In this document: one piece after another, positions 1 to 23,000 of the stretch
Layout: each line of letters begins with the position of its first letter
How positions within the stretch are numbered: position 1 is the stretch's first letter
Source of the DNA: Syngnathus acus
Lineage: Eukaryota; Chordata; Actinopteri; Syngnathiformes; Syngnathidae
Length of the DNA: 64,000 nucleotides
NCBI RefSeq assembly: GCF_901709675.1
Contig: NC_051094.1
Location: 10,968,501-11,032,500 of the forward strand
Direction: 5' to 3'
Translations under genes and position numbers: made by a program
Notes under the pieces: generated by a model
The model's input: the letters and a program-made list of their open reading frames with translations, nothing else
Database searches by the model: none
What the model was told of the DNA's origin: nothing

Positions 1-10366
<10,366 letters not shown>

Positions 10367-12137
10367 TGGTGCAGTTACAGCGTGGGAGCCATATAGGAAA
10401 CTCTGAGGGTTCACCCACTGCTAATTAGTTGACAGTCGGGTCCTGAGACCTTCTGTTTAAGGTCTCATGGGTCAGCCCAGACCCAGGTACTCAGGCCCTT
10501 TTGTTTCTTGGGTGGTCAGAGATGTCTTGCAATGTTTGGACAAACCCTCTTACCCTCAGGATTGTTGGAAAACAGAGAAGAGACACTCGTGTTGATGAAA
10601 GAATTAAAAGGATACAAACTAAGCTTTTTTTTTTTCTTCTTCAGGGGAACCATTTTAATATAAAGACCCACTATAGGAATAGAAAAGTGGGCCCTGGTGA
10701 TGTTTCTTTTTTCCCCCCAAAATCAAAAAAGTTTTTTTATTTCCTCCCCTGTACCCAACAGCTAACCATCTATCTATACTAGTGCCACCATCTGTGTATC
10801 ACTCGTCATACTTTCTCAGTTTTACCTCATATTACTCCTTAACATTCAGAACAGACAATTATGTCCACAACCTCAGCTCATTATTAGTGTCGCCTCATGT
10901 ACACTCAGGCCAAAGATTACAAATCAGATGTGTGATGTTGATGTAGTGGTCTGAAGATGTCATTTAGAATTGCGTGAGATCAGTATGTAGGCTGTTTGCT
11001 CAGTATACTACACACATTCTCTGTCGTCACATTCCTAAAATAATGGCTTAAGTCAATTTGTCGCCCACAAAACACTAAAACTGAACCAAAGACTAAATGT
11101 ATAAATTAATTGATCATATAATTTTGCATGAGATGTTCAACTGAAGATCTAGATGATTTTTAACAGAGGTTACCAGCATGTTTAAGATAAAAAATTATTA
11201 TTTTTTGGACCATTCGGTGTATCGTAATATTAGGCACAATATCAATGATGGGTCTATTTTAAAAACATTGTCATACATAAGCTGCACCGGATTATAAAAT
11301 GTATTATCTTTGTGAGGCATTGTGTGTTAAATAGTTTCCTTAATTTATATAAATAAAAGAATATTGTATCTTAACAGCCTCTCATTCATTTCACCAAATA
11401 ACTTCATGCAAGTGGATAATGGCATATCTTCACGCAATCATATAAATCGCGTTGTGTTACGAGAAGTCATTTTGAATCACTCAAATAATGTAATAATTAA
11501 TAAAGCTAAGTGTATGTTCATAATCTTGTAAATTAAGTTTTCCCATTTAATAGGAAGACATTTAACTGTGCCATATTGTAACATTGGAAACACGGCACCA
11601 GAAACACTTAGCTCACATTTGGTCTGACCGCAGCATTAGGCTAGTAGGACTAGTTGGAAGCATCAACTAGTTCTACTTCCGGTAGTGATTAGATGCTGAT
11701 GAGTATGCGAATGTAATAGGAAGGAAGTTGAATTAAAGACTACGAAGCAAAAAGCTGACATCCATCCGTATATAAGCGGACCGAATTACATTGTGCATTG
11801 TTGATTTTTGAGAACATTAAAAAATTTGCAGTATGTCGAAAAATGACAGGCCATTATTTTAGAAAGGTAAACGATAAGGTGAGCCTGGGGGCATATCATA
11901 TAGCTTGCATAGCGACACATTTATCAGATAGATACACATAAACAGCATTGTGAGAATTGTGATGTGTTGTCATTGCATGGGCACGTGTACGTATGGACAG
12001 CTGTATTCCTTTGCTTCTGCATACCTCATTCCACTGATGTTATTGTATCCCATACAGCACAGTATATTCCTCGGTTTACAGTGTCACTTTAGAGTTGATT
12101 TTAAAAAAAATAAAAAAGATAATGAAAATGCTGTACA
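10367..12137. other. 3' UTR of the GRK gene and intergenic DNA
   Basis: No gene seen. It begins with the GRK 3' UTR, including a perfect 9-bp-stem hairpin at 10444-10467. Candidate polyadenylation signals are ATTAAA at 10603-10608 and AATAAA at 11352-11357; the sequence does not decide between them. A 25-nt block at 11404-11428 recurs inside the palindromic element downstream. Confidence 0.6.
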
Positions 12138-12143
12138 GGATCG

Positions 12144-12566
12144 TACGGAAGAGGATTAGGGCCAGTGAAGAAGAAAAAAACGAGGGGTGACAGGATTCTG
12201 ACTTTTTTCTCAGAATTCTGACTTTAAAGTCATGCAAGTGGATAATGGCATATCAGCCGGGGGGGGGGGACAAGTGGAAGAATGTTTTGTTTCTTCTTAG
12301 AGTCAGAATTCTGAGAATAAAGTCAGAATTCTGACTTTAAAGTCAGAATTCCCACTTTCTGACTTTAAAGTCAGAATTCTGACTTTATTCTCAGAATTCT
12401 GACTCTAAGAAGAAACAAAACATTCTTCCACTTGTCCCCCCCCCCCGGGCTTTTCTCTTCTTTTTTTCTCAGAATTCTGACTTTAAAGTCAGAATTCTGA
12501 GAAAAAAAGTCAGAATCCTGTCACCCCTCGTTTTTTTTTCTTCACTGGCCCTAATCCTCTTCCGTA
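12144..12566. mobile_element. 423-bp palindromic (foldback/MITE-like) element with target-site duplication
   Basis: The outer arms are nearly perfect inverted repeats: TACGGAAGAGGATTAGGG at the left end and its complement ending CCGTA at 12566. A second inner pair (about 12259-12350 and 12357-12447) carries repeated TCAGAATTCTGA blocks, so nearly the whole element folds back around position 12355. The 6-bp sequence GGATCG occurs immediately outside both ends (12138-12143 and 12567-12572), which fits a target-site duplication. It has no open frame of interest and would be a non-autonomous DNA element. The family is not identified. Confidence 0.85.
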
Positions 12567-12572
12567 GGATCG

Positions 12573-14376
12573 GATAGATTGTTTTGTTGAGGATTTTTTT
12601 TTGCACAGTCCCTGTGAAGTGTAGAGGAACACATGCACTCAGCTTGACTTTGAAGTTGCACAATTTAAAATAATGTCTTGCTGGTTTTTTGGTTTTTTTC
12701 CACCAAAATGAATATGTTTTACCTCTTAAGGCACATTCTTGCAATGGTAATTCCATGCAAAGCGTCTTTTCTACAGTTTAGTTACAGCTCCTGAATTTTT
12801 AAGTGTTCTTGCTCCCTTAATGCCTTTTGCGTTTCAATAATATTGCTGCCTCATTTTTACATGTACTGTTTGTTTTTTTTCTTCACACGAATGTTTAATC
12901 TTGTCTAAAAGCTCTTCGTCTTGTGTTTCTGAGACTCAATAAGGATGTTAACCATGAATGGTTAATCTTATCTCCATTTTATTTATCTGGTCCACTTCAT
13001 TTATGTCTGGAAGAGGAAGATGCCTGGAGAAAGCGAAAATTAACACAGAGATAAAGTGACCTTGTTGCAGCAGCACAGCCAATTAAAAAAGAGAGAGCAT
13101 CACCTCGTCTTCCTGTTTTTAAGTGCATGTTGTTGTGCTTATTTCAGAGATTAAGTAATTTAATTCACCCATCCTGTCACGCAAGTCTGTTCCCAACTCC
13201 CTATCTCTGTGTATTTGTTATAAAAAAATGAAAAAAAATCTCAATCAGACTGAAGTGCCTCCCTGTGTTCATGTTCTCCCAGACGATGCCCGTGCAGACA
13301 TGTGCACTTGTGTGTTCTCTGAATGGCTGTCATACTGTTTGTGTCACTGGGAATCCAAGTCATTACAACTACACAAGAAGAGAGGAAGTTGCTGTGACAA
13401 GTGTGCTGGGTGCATGTGAAAACCAAACCCAATATGTCTTTCAAATCCCAATAAACTTTGTGCTTTAGTTTGAGTACTCCACAGTATGCTCGTCTCTTCA
13501 TTCAATGCTCTTTCTTATTCAGAATTAAACGTGCATGTTTGATCGGTACTGTATGCTTATTTGCAGGATCATTTAACATCCGTCAGTTTTTTATTTGATA
13601 AACGATTGATAACTTAATGTACGTATATCGTACAGTTCCGAGGACATGTAAGACATGTAATATGTAGGGGGCAAATTTAATTAGATCACGCTATCGTCAT
13701 AAGAAGTGTTGGGGAAGTATTTTTGTGCATCTGGATTTGTAATTTTAAAAAAAGGCAAATGTGATTCATTGTCCTTTACTCCATTAATGAATTTATTATT
13801 TTGACTGAATGATGGCTTTGGCCTCTTTTTTTTCTCACCCTGCAGAAGGCCACAGACGCTAATGAGTAATCCCTAAAATCCCGTTGGAGGCATGCCAAGT
13901 TATAGGTCATGGGGATTCCAGTATTTTAACGGGATTTAGCACTAGAATCCTGTTTTTAATGACGCAAATCCTTGTACACTAAGCGGAAAAGCTTTCCATG
14001 CAACGTTGACACTGTTAGCTTGACAAGCCAAGCGTTGAGGCAATATTACTGTTAGATAGCTTTGCTTTTTCTCGGAGGGCTGAACAAGGTTGTCAAAACA
14101 TGTGAGATGCTTGACAAAACACAGAGTCCCTTTGGACATCATCTTTCCACAGCGTGATTCAGTCTTTTTAGTGATGTGGAGGCCAAAACAGAATCATGAC
14201 GATGATGTTGGTAACGGGACGTGACAAGAGTGAATAGGACTTCAGCAACACGAAATCTGGACGATCTTGACTATTATTTCCATGACGGCCCACTGCAGCA
14301 CGCATTTAGAGTTCACAGTTTTAATTACGGCGTACTAACTGAATCAATTCTTTGGAAGGACGAAGCATATTTTTAG
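12573..14376. other. Intergenic DNA between the GRK gene and star
   Basis: No gene, RNA or clear element was recognised. An AATAAA at 13450-13455 could be a distal polyadenylation signal for the GRK gene, but nothing else supports this. Confidence 0.5.
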
Positions 14377-14779
14377 ATGAGCAAAAGTATTGGAACACAT
14401 ATATTGGAGAGAAAAAAATTATTTTTAAGTGAATGAGATTTTATACAGTATTGGTAGAATATAGTAATGGGAGAATGACACCCAAAAATTGTTACTTACA
14501 GTCTGTTCATGTCACAGAAGGTTGATGGTGTCTCTCAAATGCAGCTTTCTTTTTATTGGAAGTTGAAGACTCTGTAGTGTCAGACAAAAGAGTGTCTACT
14601 AAATTACATATTCATTACAGAAGTGAATTCACGGAAATAAAAACTGGAATGTTGATCTTCTGTCTCATATACATTGTTTGATGTCATCCTTAAATATTAA
14701 CACCAATCTCTTTCTGAAAAAAAAAAATTAATGGAAATTCAAATTGGTGAAAGTGTTCCAATTTTTTTGAAGGAGTGTC
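14377..14779. mobile_element. Decayed MITE with terminal inverted repeats
   Basis: The left end reads GAGCAAAAGTATTGGAACAC. The right end reads GTGTTCCAATTTTTTTGAAGG, whose complement matches the left end with a few mismatches. The roughly 400-bp interior is AT-rich and non-coding. This terminal sequence resembles a common fish DNA-transposon relic, from memory. It lies about 0.6 kb upstream of the star promoter. Confidence 0.6.
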
Positions 14780-15352
14780 AAGGGGGAGCAAAATAGGAAT
14801 TTCTGCAAACTGCTCCTGGTTGATAGAATTGCCCAGAAAGATTGAAAACAAATAAGCATAAATGGCCTAAATTCTGACTTATTGGTTGTTTCAATAATTT
14901 GAGCCAAGTCCCAAGACTTTTGTCTAGATAGTCTTTCAAGGTAAATCAAGATAGATAAGACCCAGTCTGCAGACCACCCAAACAGAACATCAGGGTTAAT
15001 GGCCCACCATCAATTACAAATGTCATGCGCTGTAAGCCCGTGGCAACATATCCGTTATACTGAAGGTTAGCCGGAAAGAAGACAAACCAGAGACTTTTTT
15101 AGCCAAAGGTCTGAACATTTTCAAACTATGACGGGATAAATGACTCCAATCGCTCTCATATTGACCTCTCGGAGCAATAAGGAGGGGCTTTGGGCACTGG
15201 ACAACATGTGAAAGTCAGAGAAATGCTCATCTTGTTCATAGAGCAACCTTGGCGACATGGACCTCGGAAGAGGGAGGCGGTGTCTGTGCATGCGTGCGGT
15301 GTGTGTGTGCTTTGTGTGTATGTGTGTGTTTATCTACACAGAGATAGCACGA

Positions 15353-15376
15353 TGGCCTTGTGGGCATGTATATATA
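15353..15376. promoter_or_regulatory. star: Candidate star core promoter: SF-1 half-site plus TATA-like box
   Basis: TGGCCTTG at 15353-15360 is the complement of CAAGGCCA, which fits the SF-1/NR5A1 half-site CAAGGYCR. A TATATATA run follows at 15369-15376. With the ATG at 15503 this would put transcription start near 15400 and a 5' UTR of about 100 nt. In mammals a proximal SF-1 site about 40 bp upstream of the start site drives STAR, and the spacing here is similar. This is inference from motif and position only. Confidence 0.45.
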
Positions 15377-15502
15377 CACAGGCTAACTCAGACATCCACA
15401 GTCAGAATTGAAAGTCATTTCGACAGCACTGACACCCAAACTGTTTCTTAATACCGTGACTGAGTTTTTGTTCTCTTAAGGCACAGAAATTCTGAGAACA
15501 AA

Positions 15503-17060
15503 ATGCTTCCTGCAACTTTCAAACTGTGCGCTGGCATCTCCTACCGCCATATGAGGAACATGAGAGGTGAGTCAAAAATGAAAGATTAATATTTAGTGAT
15601 TCAATCATCTCCAGTAACGCCAAAAACTGCTTGCGCTGTATCTTGTGCCTTAACCGAAAGATTGTTGCCCATTTTGTGTCTCCATCACCAAGGTTTAAGA
15701 AAGAATGCAATTGTGGCTATACACCATGAGCTGGACCGACTTGCCGGTCCAGGCCCCAGTAACTGGATCAGCCAAGTCCGGAGAAGAAGTTCCTTCCTCA
15801 GTAAGTTATGAAATTGCTTCCCTCCAACACAGATAAAAATGTAATACCGTTTTGGTTCCAAGCCTGACACATGCGTTTTAAAAGTAACCTAAAATTTTAA
15901 ATACTTTACCCACCTGTTTGTTGGAAGGTTCTCCGATTAAGGAGGAGAATGGATACAGTGAGGAAGAAATGTCCTATGTGAAACAAGGTGAAGATGCGCT
16001 GCAGAAAGCTATTGGCATCCTCAGTGAGCAGGAGGGCTGGATTGTTGAGACTGTCGCTGTGAGTATCAAGACGGGAAACACTGAGCTGATAAATAAGGAT
16101 TCTCTACGATTACCAGTAATGTTTTTTTCTTCCACGACCATGAGAAATCACAGAGCACCACATCAGACCATCATGTAGTGAGGGCTGTGATAGACATTTC
16201 AACTTAACCCTTCATATAAATCTTACTGAATATTTGCAATTGTATGTTTGTGATGCTCCTCAGGCAAACGGAGATAAAGTCTTGAGTAAGGTGTTGCCTG
16301 GCATCGGAAAGGTGTTCAGGTTAGAGGTTCTGTTAGACCAACATCCTGATAGCCTTTATGGAGAGCTGGTGGGAAACATGGAGCAGATGGCTGAGTGGAA
16401 CCCAAACGTGAAGCAGGTCAAGGTGAGGCAGCATCATGTGCATGCAGTTAATATGGTAATATACCCCTCACCGAGAAAGGGAACATTTCGAATCCTACAG
16501 ATTCTTCAAAAGATCGGCAAGGACACATTGGTGACCCATGAGGTATCAGGAGACACACCGGGCAATGTAGTGGGGCCTCGGGATTTTGTCAGTGTTCGCT
16601 GTGCAAAGCGCCGCGGCTCCGCCTGCTTCCTGGCTGGAACGTCCACTCAACACCCAAAGATGCCTGAGCAGAGGGGTGTGGTCAGGTGAGGGATGACTCT
16701 GATGAACGAATGAGTTGCATGACTATACATTGTTAAAAGTGGTTATTTTGTTTGACAGGGCAGAGAATGGACCCACTTGTATAGTTATGAAGCCCAGCAG
16801 TGAAGACCCCAATAAGACCAAGTTCACTTGGTTACTAAATATAGATTTAAAGGTACACTACCAGAGTCTTCTCTGCTATCCCATTTCCATGGCAATGGAT
16901 TCCATTATTTGAATATAAACTTCGCCTTTATCGTTTGCAGGGTTGGATCCCAAAGACAATCATCAACAAAGTGCTCTCCCAGACACAGGTGGACTTTGCC
17001 AACCACCTCAGGCAAAGGATGGCCAATCAGGTTTCCGTGGAGATGGCTCACACTTGCTGA
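15503..17060 (+). CDS. star: Steroidogenic acute regulatory protein (StAR)
   Basis: StAR moves cholesterol to the inner mitochondrial membrane, the rate-limiting step of steroid hormone synthesis. Seven coding exons: 15503-15566, 15693-15800, 15928-16058, 16264-16422, 16501-16685, 16759-16852, 16941-17060 (TGA), giving 286 aa against 285 in human. The start [20 protein letters not shown] is the conserved StAR mitochondrial targeting region, so the start is secure. The START domain covers about residues 66-280 and includes [34 protein letters not shown] and [22 protein letters not shown]. The RRGS sequence keeps the protein kinase A site equivalent to human Ser195. All splice sites are GT-AG, and exon phases fit the mammalian gene. 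No truncation or odd residue was seen. Confidence 0.97.
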
Positions 17061-17466
17061 CACAACATGCCTGCTGTGCTTCGACATTATACGCTCAGTA
17101 GTGGCAGAGGAGAGACTAATGTGCCATCAAACAACACAAACACGCTATGATCAGCAAAGAAAAAAAATTGCTAATAGGGAAATTAAATTAATACATTGCT
17201 TGGCTTAAAATCTGAGCACACTTGTGTTTCTCTCACACATTAATAGGCAATCTGTGAATGAGACACCAATCATATTGTTGATTAACATGTTCATTCAGAT
17301 TGAACCATTCCGCCTTGAGCCGGTCTGAGGAGTCAAACAGTTAATGAACAGCACATTGTTTCAGAGTGATAATACCTTGGGTATCATGTCGCTCCACTGT
17401 GAATTGCACATTTTATTGCTGTGCTTTATTTATTGATTTTGTGCCATTGCAATAGCTGCTATGTGA

Positions 17467-17472
17467 ATAAAC
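17467..17472 (+). terminator. star: Candidate star polyadenylation signal
   Basis: AATAAA about 407 nt after the star stop codon; a second AATAAA lies near 17551. Which one is used cannot be told from sequence. Confidence 0.5.
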
Positions 17473-17479
17473 GATCTCC

Positions 17480-18265
17480 ATGCCATTGATATTTATGAGT
17501 GTATGCAAAAAGGTACCGAAGAGATTTTTTTGCTGATACCTGAAAACTCAAATAAATGCTATGCTGACAACCCATCATCTTGTCTGACTACAGTCGCATT
17601 ATTATGATCGGGACAGGTAATAGTCACATTCCAGGTAAAGGTAATTGAAGAGTCTAAAGTGCCCATGTGCTCAAAATTGAGAATGAATGGGTGTTTTATA
17701 TGTGACCTGATGACCAGTCCAGGGTGTACCCTTAGTAGGGAAGTCAGATTGAAAATGCTCCATTTGTGTCCATCATTTGGCATTTGGTCGAATAGCAACT
17801 CCAAAAACGAAGTTTCACGTTTTCAGCATCATTTAACAGTATTTATGCTGCATTTTTAATCAGGTTTTTAACAAAGTTACACAGTATTTATTATGATCTT
17901 GTGCTGCATTATAACCCCCACCCTCATTTGACCCATTGGATTCAGATGAGATGTTCAGATCTTTTAGTTATTTTTTATACACTTTGCTGAAACTTTAAGA
18001 GTGTATTTCTATGATGCACATTGAAACCCTTCTTTACATGCCTTTAAACAATTCCGGAGGGCATTAGTTAGATGTGAAACATTTCTCTGTTATTCTAAAG
18101 TATTGTGGATGCATTTTTGTGGTCAATTTTATTGGTCAAAATTATGCACATATGTATGTTATCAATCATATTGTCAGATATATGCTTCGGGAAATGGTAT
18201 TGTAACTATGATGTGGGTAAATAAGATGCTAAGTAACGCGCCATCAGTACCTCTGAGCCATAGAA
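17480..18265. other. Intergenic DNA between star and elmod3
   Basis: No gene seen. Around 17700-17740 there is a short block (ACCAGTCCAGGGTGTACCC) resembling the L2-type repeat listed at 4401-4603. Confidence 0.5.
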
Positions 18266-18268
18266 CAA

Positions 18269-18389
18269 TGACGTAATGAATCCAGATCGGGGCAGGAAAC
18301 GACAATTCCCATGATGCATCTGCACTACAGTGGCCGCTGGACGGGGGAAGGGAAGCTGAGATTGGAGGGAGAAACAATCAGAAACTGAG
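18269..18389 (+). promoter_or_regulatory. elmod3: Candidate elmod3 promoter and first non-coding exon
   Basis: Two promoter motifs lie close together: TGACGTAA (CRE/ATF-like) at 18269-18276, and at 18299-18319 a stretch reading ACGACAATTCCCATGATGC, close to the ZNF143/SBS consensus ACTACAATTCCCAGNATGC. A possible splice donor follows at 18390 (GAG, then GTATTT), which would end a first untranslated exon. The next untranslated sequence probably starts after TGCAG at 19425 and runs into the coding start at 20076. No TATA box is evident, as expected for a housekeeping gene. Confidence 0.5.
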
Positions 18390-20075
18390 GTATTTTATAT
18401 CCTTTTTATCAAAGAATTATATGCTCGGACAGTAGGGCATCGCTTTAATTTGTTGTGTTTTCCGAAAGGAAAATGCATCTTACTTGCATTAGATTTTGGA
18501 TTCAGACTTCATCCCTGTTACAGTTGAATAGAGCTCTACAGTTAGCCCGTTAGTTAGCTCTGACAGCTGGCTTTTTTGTAAGAAAGAGGCGCTGTCATTC
18601 ACTCAATTGCACACACTTTTCATGACAGGCGATCCCTCATCCGTGCACTGCGAAAATAGACCGTCCTTTTTGCACACATTGCAATAAATACATCGGTTGT
18701 TTGAGAAGAAGCAGTACCTGGGTGTTTGTGCCTGCGGGGTTGTTAGCTGACATATTGCTAGCCTGCTGCTCGCTAGCTGGCTGACAGCTTCTGTACTGTG
18801 GCGACGTTAGAGCTGGCAGCCTGCAAATTTAGGATTGCAAAAAAAACAACTAGCGTCATTCTTTTTGTTTAATTTTTTAAATCAGAAAATTTGCTGCTTA
18901 CCACACAATTTGAATGACATGTTGCTGTGTGTGCATTCTCCTTTGTAACTTTTATTTTAGCAGATGTGTTGGGAGTAGAGTACTGTATTTATTTTTGTTG
19001 TTTGTTTTGCTGGAAATACACTTTTTCTTTCCAAGTCCTGAAAATAATATTGTTTTACATGTGTGCAGTTTTTTTTTTTTTTAAATCACGCATCTCTGAT
19101 GTCAGACAATAGAAAACAATACATCTTTATTTACAAAGTTATACACAATGCAATCTAATGATGTAGCGGTGGGAATTATTTTAATACACAGTGGTCAAGG
19201 CACTATGTCCACCAAGTTCACTGTTCAATCATTACATGATGGATTTGATTCTCTGTGAAATTTATTAGATGTATTATATATGTGACCCTTGAAAATTGTA
19301 TTGAGGTGGTGGGTCCCAGGGTGGTTGCATACTTTTTACCCACACCCTGTTTTTGCATTTAGTATATTTTATATCTTGTGTATGTAGGATACCTTTGTGA
19401 TGATTTGTTTTACTTCACATTGCAGATTCTAATGCATGTGAGACCCCCCCTCCCAAAAAAGAAGACAGCTCATGATCCACATCTGGACACCTGCCCTTCT
19501 TGTTTCACAAGAAGCTGAAGATAACGCAGTCATTTAAAGTGTACTAATATCTCCGTGCGCTCATTGGATTTGTCTTGAGAGCCAAAGTAATGAAGTGTCT
19601 GCTATGAGGAGAGCTCAAGCCTGAAAAGCGATGTTATTATCCAGCTTCTGGGCACCTCTGACGGCGATGAGGAGCGAAGCTACTGGCCAAGGGGATCTGT
19701 GGAGGGGAGGAAAGAGGGAGGATTCCGGGAAATTTGCCATTTCCTCTCAGCGCTAGACTGATATCTGCACATTCCTCTCTGTGTGCACACTCAAGGTTAG
19801 AATATAGGAGGAGGAGGAGGCTGCCACTATCACCGAGGGAAAACCCGAGATGTGGACGATGTGGGTGTCTGTTACCAGCGGGGTGAAGTCTTAACTTATG
19901 ACCGTGGACATTTTCATCTATATGAAGCATCAATCTTTGCAGTCACTACACACGTGTGCTCAAGAAACCATGGTAGTCCTTGTAGCAACTTGTCAGCCCA
20001 TCTCAGTCCAGGATTTCAAAAGCCTTTAGAGGCTCCAATCGGGAAGACCCTTGCCAGCCAACACAGTCATATGCA

Positions 20076-23000
20076 ATGGAAGAAGACACTGATGTCACTT
20101 TCTACCGTGAGGTAATGCATTCGGCCTCCCGCCACATCATTTCATTTGGCCTATTCGAACAAAGCCGAGGTTGTTTTGTCCATATTAGCTTGTACCCATG
20201 TTAATACCCACGATTATACGGAGACATCTCCTCTTCCTACGCCACATTGTTAAACAATTAAGAGCTCATTTGCTTTTCCACATATGTTTAATTTAAGACC
20301 TAAAGTCAACAGCTCGCTCCACTGCTTTCGCTGTAATCTCTGCTCTGGCTCGCTTGCCATGTTACCATGGCGGCAGCTGGCAGGGCATTTCTCTTAACTT
20401 CAGCTCGGTTTCGCTCTGTAAACTTTTTTCCCCCCTAACTCTCCTGCATATGACTTTTTATTATTTTTCAAGACAACTGTCTTCTTGGTGAGTTAAAAAA
20501 TAACTTCTGTTTTCCTCTACACTTTTATTATGTCCGTTTTATAACCATCTGCACGTGGTGCCCTCTCCCTGCTCTTAGGGACAAAATGGTTTGTCTCCTG
20601 AATGTAACTCATCAGAGGAGACCACCAATGGACACTCGAACCAAAAGCCTGTGAGTAAACTCAGATGACCCCTTCCCCTCGATTCAAGAAGTCCTGCTTC
20701 CTCAAAAATGGCTGAAACTTTTTCTTTCCAGGTTATGAATGGACTAATTATCAGTCACAGTGTCAGAGATCACACCAATGACTGTGCACCCCTCACATCC
20801 CTGCCGGTAATTTCCTCCGCTACGTCTATTTCCTCATCCATTTCTTTTGCTCGTACTATAATGCAAGAAATACTGACTTTTGTGTTGCAATATATGTACA
20901 GTTCAGTTGAACCTCTAAACGCAAACATTCTGAATGATGTACCATGTGACTAATTTGCATGACGGCCCAAGTCGACTTGACGCTGTGTTGCTAAATTGTG
21001 GGGACATTATGAAAGGTGATTGTGTTAAACTTGTTTTTAGATTTCAGCACTAAAGCAGAATGGTCTCCTGCAGACTCTTGCAGCAGGAGGGGACCAGACT
21101 AAACCTGCAGGTAGCACAGTCTCACACAAACTCACTTCGGTCTCTCATCTTATTCCCAGTAGAATTTAGTACTGTATCCTAGACACTAGGTTGCTGTGCG
21201 GGTAGAACCTTCCTTTGGGATTCAGATTGTTGGTGCTGAAGGAATGATGCAGTACCCCAGAATAGGGAAGATGAATGGGGGGTGTGAATGAAACTATTCA
21301 CCGATTGATAGTATTTTCTTAACTTGCTCTTGTGCGTCTCCACAGAAGGAGATGAGGAGTTGGAAAAGGCCAGACAGGAGTGGGAGGCTCTAGAAAATAT
21401 CCAACCAGGTCAGAGCTGTCAAACAATTTCACGTCTATGTTGTCAGGAATTTACCAAGCTAAATTAGATTTGCTTTTGTTTGTTTTGAATCCCCCAGCTC
21501 TCACTGATGACTCAAACCCTACACCGCTCATCTCTTTCAATGAAGCTCTTCAGTACTTCCAGACTACAGATCTCGGGGACGTGCTTGTAAGCAACTATGA
21601 TTGTCATTGTACACCTAAATCTCAATTTTACACGGGCTTTGGGGTCCAGAATCTGGGAATCGCGTTAACCCCAAAAGTGCATTGTATAGTAAGTCTTGGT
21701 TTTTTAGAAAGGTATTTTTTTTTTAGGCAGCCAAATGGGTCTTTTGCAATTTAGGTCAGGCATGTTGTTGGGCAGCTGAAGGGGTCCGTTTGCCGCCCGT
21801 CACCGTTCTCCACACACATCGAAGTGTATTGACATTTTATTAAAAGAGAAGCAATATGCAGATGACAATATCAGCCACCTTTTCAATAAAGCAGCCACTT
21901 ATTCTAATACTGTGTCCTCTCTTGGAGTGACTGTTTGGATGAGGTGCTTCCGTGAACTTCCCCGAAAAAAGTAAAATTGTGGTTTTTATTCAATATTAAA
22001 TCTAAATTTACGAAATCTGATATATTTGAAATAATATTTCAATTACATTATATCAGATAAGAGCATATGATCTTGTTTCTAATCTTGTGTTTTGTCCACA
22101 CACAAACTTTCAGAAGAACATCCAGCCAACTATTCGCAGGACAGGTCTCGCTGCCATCACACATTTCCTTTTTGGGCCCCCTCGACTGAACAGGGAACTC
22201 ACAGAGGAGCGGGATCTTGTCTTTGCCATTGCGCAATGTGAGCATGTGTTCGCCGTGCCTGTTTGTGCAGTCATCCGTGGGTTTATTTAAATGCTGACTT
22301 GTACATATGATTTCCATAGGCCATGTGGACAACAGCCAGATAGTCCACATGCGCGTTCTCCAGACCATTTATAAAAGGCTCATTGGCTGCAGACTGGACT
22401 GTCCTCGTTATGGGACACACTGGGAAAACATTGGCTTTCAGGGTAAAATGCTCCATCATCACAATACATTTAACATCCATCAAGCCACTTTATAATAAAG
22501 ATTTGAAAGTGACTTATGATTTGCTTTTTAGGTATGGACCCAGCTACAGACCTGCGTGGTACTGGTTTCCTGGGACTCATGCACACATTGTATTTTGTGA
22601 TGGACCCAGAAACTCTGCCCTTGGCTCGAGACATCTACAAGTTGTCCCAACACCCTACACAGGTATTTTTTTTAGTCATCTTAGTCCATATTTCTCATTG
22701 TTTTTGCAAAGACGGATATTTGATACAGCTCTTTTATTGGATTTTATTACATTTTGTAAATTGTGTTCTAATGTTGCTGTTGTGACTTGTTTATTCCCAG
22801 AACTTTCCTTTCAGTGTGATGTCAATCAACATGACGCGCATCGCTCTGCAGGTGCTCAGAGAAGAGGCCTTGTCAAAGTCAGTCTTTTTTATCATCCTCT
22901 CCCTTTGTCCCATCCTTCCGTAGTGCATGAGTCGTGCAAAAACCTCTTCTCTACTTTTGGCCTCACCAGGGAGTGCAATCGTCGACAGCAAGTTGTTGGT

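Noticed and set aside
12144-12566. Repeated TCAGAATTCTGA blocks considered as a CRISPR-like array
   Set aside because: The blocks form inverted, not direct, repeats with no unique spacers, and the genome is eukaryotic.
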